Shown: in pieces, positions 9,583 to 14,855 of the stretch | Layout of the letters: every line of letters begins with the position of its first letter | Numbering within the stretch: position 1 is the stretch's first letter | DNA from: Candidatus Omnitrophota bacterium | Lineage (GTDB): Bacteria > Omnitrophota > Gorgyraeia > Duberdicusellales > 4484-171 | Direction: 5' to 3' | DNA length: 14,855 nt | Assembly: GCA_023227945.1 (NCBI GenBank) | Contig: JALOCC010000049.1 | Span: 1 to 14,855 of the forward strand | Notes under the pieces: model-generated | The model's database searches: none | What the model was told of the DNA's origin: nothing | Seen by the model: the letters and a program-made list of their open reading frames with translations, nothing else | Position numbers and translations under genes: made by a program

Positions 9583-10233
9583 TTATTGTTGTTTTTCCAA
9601 AGCATTTTCATCCAAAACGTTTTTGTTATCCGTGACAGAGGTATTGCTCTCCATTTCAGGGTTAACCTGAGTTATTTCTTCTTTTGATGCCAGAATCATG
9701 AATTCTTCAAGTTTCGGCAAGTCTTTTAGCGCGTTAAGGCCGAAATATTCCAGAAATTTTCTTGTAGTGACATAAAGAAACGGCCTGCCCGGGACTTCCT
9801 TGCGGCCTTCAATTTTTATAAGCCCTAAATCATTAAGGTGTTTCATTACCCCGTCAATATTTACTCCGCGTATTGATTCTATTTCCATTCTGGTTATGGG
9901 CTGCTTATAAGAAATAATCGCCAGTGTTTCCAGGGAAGCCACAGAAAGTTTTTGTTTTCCCCTTTCGTGGTACATCTTCTTAATCCACATTTCACTTTCC
10001 GGAGAAGAACACATCTGAAACCCACCGGCAACCTTTACTATTGAAATACCGCACGATTTGTTTGTGTAATCGGTTACCAATTCCTCAAGTGCTTCTTCGA
10101 TTGCTTTTTTATCAACGCTGAGTATTTCGCTTAATTCATCAATTTCAATAGGTTTTTCATTTACAAAGAGCAAAGATTCAGCAATAGATTTTATCTTATT
10201 CTTATCCAAAGGCAAGCTTTCTTGTCTTTCCAT
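9583..10233 (-). CDS. scpB: Segregation and condensation protein B
   Basis: Partner of SMC and ScpA in the bacterial condensin that compacts and segregates chromosomes. The 216-residue protein has two winged-helix domains, about residues 12-90 ([19 protein letters not shown]) and 95-165. The second contains the strongly conserved [20 protein letters not shown] (95-114) and GRPFLYVTT. An acidic, Asn-rich tail of about 35 residues follows. scpA is not next to it; instead it lies 13 bases downstream of ruvA. The ATG has no strong Shine-Dalgarno sequence (only AGGTTT), suggesting reinitiation after ruvA. Confidence 0.95.
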   Translation of the reverse strand: MERQESLPLDKNKIKSIAESLLFVNEKPIEIDELSEILSVDKKAIEEALEELVTDYTNKSCGISIVKVAGGFQMCSSPESEMWIKKMYHERGKQKLSVASLETLAIISYKQPITRMEIESIRGVNIDGVMKHLNDLGLIKIEGRKEVPGRPFLYVTTRKFLEYFGLNALKDLPKLEEFMILASKEEITQVNPEMESNTSVTDNKNVLDENALEKQQ

Positions 10234-10246
10234 AATAAACCTGTTT

Positions 10247-10858
10247 CTATTTACGCTGGCGGTAGATCTCGTTTAGGAGGTCTTCCGTATTATCTATTTC
10301 AGGCCGCATGCTTAACGCTTTTTTTACCATATCTTCTATTTCTTTACCGTTATATTGAAGCCGCTTTAAAATATTAGATGCTTCTTCAACTATTTCTTTT
10401 TTGACAGGAGTTTTTTTGCATTCATCACCGCGCATTAAAGCAAACCTGCCTACTTTGCCTTGCAAAGTTGCTATAATTTGTTTTGCTTTTTGCATGCCTA
10501 TTCCTTCAAGGCTTTTTAAGAAATTAAGGTCACCATCTTCTATTGCTTGCGCGATTTGCGAAATCGGCTTATCGAATGCCTTAAGCGCTACTTTAGGCCC
10601 TATTCCTGAGATACCGATGAATTTTTCGAAAAACTCCTTTTCCAGCTCATCTACAAAACCAATCATAACCGGAATTCCTCGGTTCTTATCCATATTGAAG
10701 TAATAATAAATTACAAGCTCGACTGCACCGTTATTATTTTGCAATAGGCGGCTTGAAACCGTTCGTGGAGTGTTAATCTCGTAACATATGCCGCCTACAT
10801 CAATAATTGCCTTAGTTTCTTCTTTTTTTATTAATTGCCCGCGTATCTTTGCTATCAT
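10247..10858 (-). CDS. ruvA: Holliday junction DNA helicase subunit RuvA
   Basis: Tetrameric protein that holds four-way DNA junctions and recruits the RuvB motor for branch migration. The 203 residues match the family length. Domain I, an OB-fold, covers about 1-63 (MIAKIRGQL, GGICYEIN). Domain II has paired helix-hairpin-helix motifs at 81-90 (IGISGIGPKV) and 116-135 (LEGIGMQKAKQII). Domain III, the RuvB-binding helical bundle, is at about 152-203. The ATG overlaps the ruvC stop by four bases. ruvB, often next in line, is absent from this window and its place is taken by scpB. Confidence 0.97.
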   Translation of the reverse strand: MIAKIRGQLIKKEETKAIIDVGGICYEINTPRTVSSRLLQNNNGAVELVIYYYFNMDKNRGIPVMIGFVDELEKEFFEKFIGISGIGPKVALKAFDKPISQIAQAIEDGDLNFLKSLEGIGMQKAKQIIATLQGKVGRFALMRGDECKKTPVKKEIVEEASNILKRLQYNGKEIEDMVKKALSMRPEIDNTEDLLNEIYRQRK

Positions 10859-11349
10859 TGTATAATCATATCCAGATTTCTTACTTTTTCTTCATGTGAA
10901 AAAGCTACAACCAGAGAAAACGCATCGGCCGTATGGTTTGAAATAAAACTTTTACCTGTCATATTTTCAGCCATTCGCTTAACGCGAAAAGAATCAGCGC
11001 TACCTTTGCCTAAGAATGCTTTTCTTGCCCGTGTAGGCGAGTATTCAAAAAGCGTAAGCCCCATGCGCTCGGCGAGTACGACAACTACACCTCTTACCTG
11101 CGCAAGTATCCCTAAAGTTAAAGGGTGCTTATAGTGCGAATAAAGTTTTTCAAGAGCCAGGACTTCAGGCTTATATTTCTTAATTTCTTTTTCAAGCGCT
11201 TCATAAATAAGCTTAAGTTTTTGCGAAAAGTTCTGTTTTTTTGATGTTTTTATCTCGCCTTCTTTTATTAATTTAACCTGAGTATTTTTCGTTTCGCAGA
11301 TAACATACCCGCTCACTTGAAGGCCAACATCAACAGCGCAAACTACCAT
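10855..11349 (-). CDS. ruvC: Crossover junction endodeoxyribonuclease RuvC
   Basis: Dimeric resolvase that cuts Holliday junctions after RuvAB branch migration. The RNase H-like fold carries the acidic site: Asp7 (CAVDVG), Glu67 (ALEKLY), His139 and Asp142 (NHTADA). The His at the third position matches Thermus-type RuvC, where E. coli has Asp. LGILAQVRGVV and the KGSADSF.V..M segment are typical. The 164-residue length is normal and the ATG places Asp7 at its canonical position. The start lies 6 bases after the yebC stop with no Shine-Dalgarno of its own, so translation is probably coupled to yebC. Confidence 0.95.
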   Translation of the reverse strand: MVVCAVDVGLQVSGYVICETKNTQVKLIKEGEIKTSKKQNFSQKLKLIYEALEKEIKKYKPEVLALEKLYSHYKHPLTLGILAQVRGVVVVLAERMGLTLFEYSPTRARKAFLGKGSADSFRVKRMAENMTGKSFISNHTADAFSLVVAFSHEEKVRNLDMIIQ

Positions 11350-11355
11350 TTTTAT

Positions 11356-12120
11356 TTAAGGCATTTCAGCTGCAATCTGCTCAAGCAGCTCGTCAGAGAT
11401 ATCAAAATTAGCATGCACCTTTTGAACATCTTCCTGCTCTTCCAATGCTTCGATAAGCGAAAGCAATTGTTTGGCATCGGAGGCGACTGATACTTTTACT
11501 TTGGAGCTCGGTATCATGGTTATTTCTGCTTCTTCCATTTTTATATTCTTGGCGCGCAGAGCCTCCTTTAATTGTTCGAAATCTTTGGGGTCTGAAAAAA
11601 TTTCATAATTCTTTTCTCCGACCTGAACATCGTCTGCTCCTGCATCAAGGCTGATAGTATAAAGCTCGTCTTCATTTTTAATCTGGCTTTTATCTATAAG
11701 AATGTAGCCTTTTTTCTTAAACATCCAGGAAACGCTTCCGCTGCCAGCCATGTTGCCGCTTTTTTTAGAAAAAATATTACGTACCTCTGCGGAAGTCCTG
11801 TTTTTATTGTCGGTAAGGGTTTCAACTATCAATGCAACACCTCCCGGGCCGTAGGCTTCGAATATGCAGCTTTCGTATGTTACGCCCTCAAGTTCCCCGG
11901 TTCCTTTCTTTATGGCCTTTTCAATATTATCTGAAGGCATATTTGCGGTTCGAGCCCTGTCTATTGCCGTGCGAAGCCTGGCGTTTGTGTCTGGTTTTCC
12001 TCCGCCTTCACGCGCTGCAACCGTAATTTCTCTTATTAGCTTCGTAAAAAGTTGGCCGCGCTTTGCATCAGCAGCTCCCTTTTTATGCTTAATACTTGCC
12101 CACTTTGAATGACCGCTCAT
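11356..12120 (-). CDS. yebC: YebC/PmpR family protein
   Basis: Conserved cytoplasmic protein, long annotated as a DNA-binding transcriptional regulator. Recent work links some family members to rescuing ribosomes stalled on proline stretches, so the role here is not certain. At 254 residues it has the full family length. It starts with the signature MSGHSKWASIKHKKGAADAK, followed by LFTKLIREITVAAREGG, NARLRTAIDRAR and NMPSDNIEKAIKKG. The central GPGGVALIVE.LTDNKNRT and C-terminal alpha-beta domain are also present. A strong AGGAGGT lies upstream of the ATG. It heads yebC-ruvC-ruvA, an order found in many bacteria. Confidence 0.97.
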   Translation of the reverse strand: MSGHSKWASIKHKKGAADAKRGQLFTKLIREITVAAREGGGKPDTNARLRTAIDRARTANMPSDNIEKAIKKGTGELEGVTYESCIFEAYGPGGVALIVETLTDNKNRTSAEVRNIFSKKSGNMAGSGSVSWMFKKKGYILIDKSQIKNEDELYTISLDAGADDVQVGEKNYEIFSDPKDFEQLKEALRAKNIKMEEAEITMIPSSKVKVSVASDAKQLLSLIEALEEQEDVQKVHANFDISDELLEQIAAEMP

Positions 12121-12144
12121 AATTACCTCCTATGAATTTACTAA

Positions 12145-12540
12145 TTAGATTAAAAAGCCAACTGCTTCTGTTGCCAGCTTATCGGCTTCTACGTTTTTTT
12201 CTCTTTCTATATGGGTTATGCTGAATTTTTCCAATTTGGAAATAATATTTTTCGAAAGTACGAAAAGCGGATAAATGTTTTTATTTTTTACCTTGAAGTT
12301 ACCATTTAATTGTTCGCAGAGAAGTTTGCTATCTGAAAAAACTTCTACTTTTTTTTCGCCCATACCAAGAACTTCGATAAGAGAAAAAATAAAAGCCATA
12401 TATTCTGCGAAATTGTTGGTTTGTACGCCTAGATAAATACCGTTTTTTTTAACAAGGTCATTATCTTTGTAGATTAAATAGCCTATTCCGACATTCCCGG
12501 GATTACCGGCGGAAGCTCCATCTATGTAAACCTTAATCAT
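12145..12540 (-). CDS. rnhA: RNase HI-like ribonuclease
   Basis: Degrades RNA in RNA-DNA hybrids, or belongs to the RNase HI-like subfamily found in many bacteria. The 131 residues hold all four acidic active-site residues: Asp7 (YIDGASAGNPG), Glu46 (NNFAEY), Asp70 (VFSDSKL) and Asp120 (VEADKLA). The reading frame is open to 12588, but the ATG at 12540 is the better start. It gives the canonical start just before the first catalytic Asp, overlaps the upstream stop as ATGA and has GGAGG about 10 bases upstream. The basic handle region of E. coli RNase HI is absent, as in many short bacterial forms. It is coupled to the zinc-ribbon gene. Confidence 0.92.
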   Translation of the reverse strand: MIKVYIDGASAGNPGNVGIGYLIYKDNDLVKKNGIYLGVQTNNFAEYMAFIFSLIEVLGMGEKKVEVFSDSKLLCEQLNGNFKVKNKNIYPLFVLSKNIISKLEKFSITHIEREKNVEADKLATEAVGFLI

Positions 12541-13268
12541 AGGCTGAAGTCCTCCGGAAGATAAAGAATCCTTACGCAGTTTTCGCAAAGAACAAGTTGG
12601 TCGTACATTTTTATTTCATTTATTTTTTGGGCAGTCATCCGCATGTTGCATGCACCACAATTTTCAGTTTCGATATTTACTGCTGCCATAGCACGCCCGT
12701 AGCGAATCCTTATTAATCTTTCGTATTTAGCTAAAATATGCTTATCGACATCTTTTACCAAATTGCTCTTTTTTTCTTCGAGAATTTTTATCTTGGTGTC
12801 GATTTCAGCAAGCTGGTTATTTAATTGCGCCTCTGTTTCTTTGTATTTTTTTTCTTCAGCCGAAAGTGCCTGTTTTTCTTCTTTGGATTTTTTGTCGGCG
12901 CAATCTATCTCATCAAGTGCTTTTATAACATCTTCTTCCAATAATGAAACATCCGCCTTAAGGGAGGCTATTTCGGTGAGTTTCGCCTGGTATTCTTTAT
13001 TGCTTTTAAGCTGAAAGAGCTGTCCTTGTGCTTTCTTTACGCTTTCTTCTTTTGTTGCCAGGTCAAGCTCCTTTTCTTTTTTCTTCACCTGTAATTGTTT
13101 TAATTTCTCTGAAAATGTTTCAAAATCCTTTTTTCTGCGTTCAAAATCGTTTTTTAGATTCCCCAGCTCTTTAGGTATTTCGCTGTCTTTCCTTGACCTA
13201 AGATTGTAAATTTCTGAATCGACATTTTGCAGTTGAATGAGTTTATAGATTTCGTCTTTTAGGGCCAC
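12537..13268 (-). CDS. Coiled-coil protein with C-terminal C4 zinc ribbon (CT398-like)
   Basis: Function not established; related proteins are annotated as nucleic-acid-binding or as CT398-like. The 243-residue product is largely charged heptad-type helix from about 5 to 185, rich in Lys, Glu, Leu and Gln, predicted to form a long antiparallel coiled coil. The end is a compact zinc ribbon with Cys204-x2-Cys207 and Cys228-x2-Cys231 (CGAC, CENC), as in the zf-RING_7 family (PF02591). Translation begins at a GTG at 13268 with GGGAGG suitably upstream. The stop overlaps the RNase H start. A weak promoter (TTGAAA, 17 bases, ACTAAT) may lie at about 13305-13337. It is the first gene of the probable operon down to scpB. 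Confidence 0.85.
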   Translation of the reverse strand: MALKDEIYKLIQLQNVDSEIYNLRSRKDSEIPKELGNLKNDFERRKKDFETFSEKLKQLQVKKKEKELDLATKEESVKKAQGQLFQLKSNKEYQAKLTEIASLKADVSLLEEDVIKALDEIDCADKKSKEEKQALSAEEKKYKETEAQLNNQLAEIDTKIKILEEKKSNLVKDVDKHILAKYERLIRIRYGRAMAAVNIETENCGACNMRMTAQKINEIKMYDQLVLCENCVRILYLPEDFSL

Positions 13269-13338
13269 TAGGCTAAACCTCCCTTGTATTTTGCAAAAAA
13301 ACTAAGTGTATTAGTAAGTTCTGTTTTCATATTTTCAA

Positions 13339-13366
13339 ATGGGCACTGCAGGTTCAATTCCTGCAG
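13339..13366. repeat. Copy of the tRNA-Val 3' end fused to an inverted T-arm
   Basis: ATGGGCACTGCAGG at 13339-13352 repeats exactly at 13379-13392, the 3' end of tRNA-Val, with a 40-base offset. The overlapping segment 13348-13366 is a perfect 19-base inverted copy of 13386-13404, the tRNA T-arm. The copy also folds on itself (CTGCAGG/CCTGCAG, 7-base loop). In the minus-strand precursor it lies 14 bases after the mature 3' end. Confidence 0.8.
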
Positions 13367-13379
13367 AATTTATTCTACA

Positions 13380-13451
13380 TGGGCACTGCAGGAATTGAAC
13401 CTGCGACCTTTCGCATGTGAAGCGAACGTTCTACTACTGAACTAAGTGCCC
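13380..13451 (-). tRNA. tRNA-Val (anticodon CAC)
   Basis: The cloverleaf is complete: acceptor GGGCACT/AGTGCCC, D-stem GTTC/GAAC, anticodon stem TTCGC/GCGAA around loop TTCACAT, T-stem GCAGG/CCTGC with loop TTCAATT, and discriminator A. Loop positions 34-36 read CAC, which decodes GUG. CCA is not encoded, so it must be added enzymatically. The D-loop is short. Confidence 0.95.
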
Positions 13452-13453
13452 TA

Positions 13454-13517
13454 AATAGCATACGACAGATAGCTCGTGGTAGGATAGTTTGCTCCACGCT
13501 ATCCACTATGCGCTATT
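13454..13517 (-). ncRNA. Candidate structured spacer RNA: 64-nt extended hairpin abutting tRNA-Val
   Basis: On the minus strand four helical blocks stack in register: AATAGC/GCTATT, ATA/TAT, GATAGC/GCTATC and GTGG/CCAC. Together they give about 19 base pairs with small bulges around a 14-base loop. The hairpin ends 2 bases before the 5' end of tRNA-Val, so it would lie in its precursor. There is no ORF. It may be a processing or spacer element; the structure is seen, the role is unknown. Confidence 0.45.
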
Positions 13518-13520
13518 CAA

Positions 13521-13536
13521 TGGCCCGCAGGGATTC
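13521..13536 (-). repeat. Partial copy of the CAU-tRNA 3' end
   Basis: GGCCCGCAGGGATTC at 13522-13536 is identical to 13657-13671 in the tRNA. On the minus strand it reads as the last 16 bases of that tRNA including the discriminator A, but with one C missing. It is on the same strand, 134 bases downstream of the tRNA 3' end. The rest of the tRNA is not duplicated. Confidence 0.75.
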
Positions 13537-13538
13537 AT

Positions 13539-13586
13539 ATGCAATCTTCTGCCTGAGGCGAAACGTGCCGAAGGCACTCATTGCAT
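13539..13586 (-). other. Possible three-way junction in the tRNA spacer
   Basis: ATGCAAT (13539-13545) and ATTGCAT (13580-13586) form an outer 7-bp stem. It encloses GCC-TGA-GGC (13551-13559) and GTGCC-GAA-GGCAC (13565-13577), two small hairpins. It lies between the tRNA and the tRNA 3'-end copy. No coding potential. Confidence 0.4.
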
Positions 13587-13654
13587 CCGAATATTACCTT
13601 TTGACCCGTAACTATCATTGTTACCCGCAATCACTCTTGTCAATAGTACAGACA

Positions 13655-13728
13655 TGGGCCCGCAGGGATTCGAACCCCGGACCAATTGATTATGAGTCAA
13701 CTGCTCTAACCAGCTGAGCTACGGGCCC
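13655..13728 (-). tRNA. tRNA with anticodon CAU, probably tRNA-Ile2 (lysidine type)
   Basis: Cloverleaf: acceptor GGGCCCG/CGGGCCC, D-stem GCTC/GAGC, anticodon stem GTTGA/TCAAT around loop CTCATAA, T-stem CGGGG/CCCTG with loop TTCGAAT, discriminator A; 74 bases without CCA. The anticodon is CAU. It is not an initiator: position 1 pairs with 72 and the three G-C pairs of the initiator anticodon stem are missing. The GAGCAG..GACTCATAATC...TTGGTC pattern closely resembles E. coli Ile2, whose C34 is changed to lysidine by TilS. Elongator Met remains possible. Confidence 0.93.
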
Positions 13729-13755
13729 AACAAAAAACACATCCAGGCTTACAAA

Positions 13756-13797
13756 GATCCTTCGCTTAGGCTCAGGATTCCTGCCTGCCGGCAGGAA
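13756..13797. repeat. Palindromic intergenic repeat in the tRNA leader
   Basis: TTCCTGCC-TGCC-GGCAGGAA (13778-13797) is a perfect 8-bp stem with a 4-base loop and contains the 12-base palindrome CCTGCCGGCAGG. Next to it, ATCCT/AGGAT at 13757-13778 brackets a second weaker hairpin (CCTTCGCTTAGGCTCAGG). It sits between the promoter and the CAU tRNA, so both hairpins would be in the 5' leader. It looks like a dispersed intergenic repeat. Confidence 0.6.
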
Positions 13798-13807
13798 AGT
13801 AACATTG

Positions 13808-13836
13808 ATTATAACAATTTATATAAGCCATATCAA
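13808..13836 (-). promoter_or_regulatory. Promoter of the tRNA island
   Basis: Minus-strand TTGATA (13836-13831), a 17-base spacer and TATAAT (13813-13808), preceded by TG one base away (extended -10). The start of transcription would be near 13801, giving a leader of about 72 bases before the CAU tRNA. Both boxes and the spacing are near consensus. Confidence 0.8.
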
Positions 13837-13857
13837 GCATTTTTTGAGGGTATTTAC

Positions 13858-13892
13858 GCTAAAAAATCTAGTAAATAAGAAGGGTTTTTAGC
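13858..13892 (-). terminator. Possible AT-rich terminator hairpin after ligA
   Basis: On the minus strand GCTAAAAA (13892-13885), overlapping the ligA stop codon, pairs perfectly with TTTTTAGC (13865-13858) across a 19-base loop. The 3' arm contains a run of six T. The stem lacks GC strength and no T-run follows it, so termination is uncertain. It does separate ligA from the tRNA promoter. Confidence 0.3.
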
Positions 13893-14855
13893 CTAGATTG
13901 ATTAGTTTTTTAAAATCCTGTTCAGTGATTATATTGAGATGTAGTTTCTTGGCTTTTTCATATTTAGAGCCGGGGTTTTCTCCGACAACTACATAGTCTA
14001 TATTCTTGCTTATTGAGGAGGCGTATTTAGCGCCAAGCGCTTCAACAGACTCTTTAGCTTGGCTACGCGAGAGGCTTTTAAGCTCTCCGGTAAAGATAAA
14101 TACTTTTCCGCTTAATGAGCTTTGTTTAATTGTTTTTTCTTCCTGGCTTAAGTTAAGCCCACTTTTTTTAAATTCCTCTATAAGTTTTTTTGCTTTAGCA
14201 GATGCAAAAAACTTGATAACCGACGAAGCCATTACCGGCCCGATTTCGCTGATTTTTTCAAGGTCTTCTTCTTTCAATTTGAAAAACATATCTATTTTTT
14301 TAAATTTATCAGCCAAAAGGCTTGCTGCTTTTTCCCCAATGTGATGTATGCCTAAAGCATAAAGCAGCCGCGACATTTGTCGTTTTTTACTGGCGGCAAT
14401 AGCTAAGATAAGGTTGTCAGCTTTCTTTTGAGCAAAAAGAGGCAGTTTAAGCAAATCTTCTTTTGTTATTTTGTAAATATCTGCGAGGCTTTTAACCAGG
14501 CTTCGGTTAACCAGTTCTTCGACTACACTTTCGCCCATGCCTTCAATATCCATGGTGCCACGTGATGCAAAATGTAAAAGTGATTGCTTTATTTTTGCCG
14601 GGCAATCAGGGTTTATGCAATACCAGTAAACTTCTTCTTCCTTTTCCTTGGCTAACTTTTGCCTGCATACCGGGCACATAATCGGTACTTTTATTTTTTT
14701 TGATGCGCCTTTGCGTTTTGTAGTTATAACTTTGACTATCTTAGGAATAACTTCCCCGGCACGTTCGATTAAAACAGTATCGCCTTCCCTTACATCAAGG
14801 CGCTCAATTTCATCAAAATTATGCAAGGTTGACCTTGAAATGGTTACTCCAGCAC
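13888..14855 (-). CDS. ligA: NAD-dependent DNA ligase, C-terminal half; 5' end outside the window
   Basis: Seals nicks in replication and repair using NAD. About 321 C-terminal codons are present. The frame stays open to the right edge (reading AGVTISRSTLHNFDEIERLD), so the TTG at 14826 is internal and not a start. In order there is the OB-fold (VREGDTVLIERAGEVIPKI), then a four-cysteine zinc finger (CPVC...CINPDC). Four helix-hairpin-helix motifs follow (for example MDIEGMGESVVEELV, YALGIHHIGEKAA), and a C-terminal BRCT domain (SGKVFIFTGELKSLSR...YVVVGENPGSK). The nucleotidyltransferase domain with the active lysine lies outside. The order and motifs are complete for what is visible. Confidence 0.97.
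   Translation of the reverse strand, partial: AGVTISRSTLHNFDEIERLDVREGDTVLIERAGEVIPKIVKVITTKRKGASKKIKVPIMCPVCRQKLAKEKEEEVYWYCINPDCPAKIKQSLLHFASRGTMDIEGMGESVVEELVNRSLVKSLADIYKITKEDLLKLPLFAQKKADNLILAIAASKKRQMSRLLYALGIHHIGEKAASLLADKFKKIDMFFKLKEEDLEKISEIGPVMASSVIKFFASAKAKKLIEEFKKSGLNLSQEEKTIKQSSLSGKVFIFTGELKSLSRSQAKESVEALGAKYASSISKNIDYVVVGENPGSKYEKAKKLHLNIITEQDFKKLINLG

Noticed and set aside
10855..11349. Loss of a catalytic aspartate in RuvC (His139)
   Set aside because: Histidine at this position is known from Thermus RuvC, so the active site is probably intact.
12541..12588. Sixteen-residue extension of rnhA
   Set aside because: It lies within the upstream gene, its residues do not resemble RNase H, and the ATG at 12540 gives the expected ATGA overlap and spacing to Asp7.
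13346..13366. Intrinsic terminator after tRNA-Val
   Set aside because: The stem CTGCAGG/CCTGCAG is good, but the minus-strand bases that follow (TGCCCATTTG) are not a U-tract; the identity to the T-arm explains the palindrome better.
13508..13717. 69-codon open reading frame on the plus strand across the tRNA spacer
   Set aside because: Its 3' half is the antisense of the CAU tRNA gene; it has no Shine-Dalgarno, and the DNA is explained by the tRNA and its 3'-end copy.
14824..14826. TTG as the start of ligA
   Set aside because: The frame continues upstream to the window edge with typical ligase OB-fold residues (VTISRSTLHN), so the gene is truncated by the window.

Overview
This 14.9-kb window is a tightly packed stretch of bacterial housekeeping genes. 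All of them, and both tRNAs, lie on the minus strand, so transcription runs from high to low coordinates. The DNA is AT-rich. Many genes have good Shine-Dalgarno (SD) sequences and adjacent genes often overlap by a few bases. The rod-shape cluster (mreB-mreC-mreD-mrdA), NAD-dependent ligase and yebC-ruvC-ruvA order mark a bacterium. The gap style (compact palindromes, tRNAs without encoded CCA) and the mixed gene order suggest an uncultured lineage such as Omnitrophota or a relative. That placement is a low-confidence impression, not something the sequence proves.

Layout in transcription order. (1) 14855-13888: the 3' part of ligA. (2) 13887-13269: a tRNA island with a strong promoter, a tRNA with anticodon CAU (probably Ile2), a structured spacer and tRNA-Val(CAC). 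Both tRNAs are followed on the same strand by a short copy of their own 3' end. (3) 13268-9583: a coiled-coil/zinc-ribbon protein (CT398-like), RNase HI, YebC, RuvC, RuvA and ScpB, packed as one probable operon for genome maintenance. (4) 9547-7054: metK and ahcY, two steps of the methyl cycle. (5) 6927-4517: a phosphofructokinase with an altered nucleotide loop and a long class II aldolase, consecutive glycolytic steps. (6) 4439-2784: ilvD for branched-chain amino acids. (7) 2693-1: mreB, mreC, mreD and the start of mrdA (PBP2), with a recognisable promoter before mreB.

No mobile element with its own genes, CRISPR array, defence system or biosynthetic cluster is visible, and I found no clear new multi-gene system. 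The parts most worth a second look are the tRNA island (a perfect 19-bp inverted copy of the tRNA-Val T-arm, 3'-end copies of both tRNAs, a 64-nt hairpin abutting tRNA-Val), the divergent nucleotide-binding loop of the phosphofructokinase, and the palindromes that occupy several operon gaps.

Four starts were reassigned or interpreted from the sequence. ahcY probably starts at 8310, not at the GTG at 8331. rnhA starts at 12540, overlapping the upstream stop. ligA has no start in the window and runs off its right edge. mrdA runs off the left edge.
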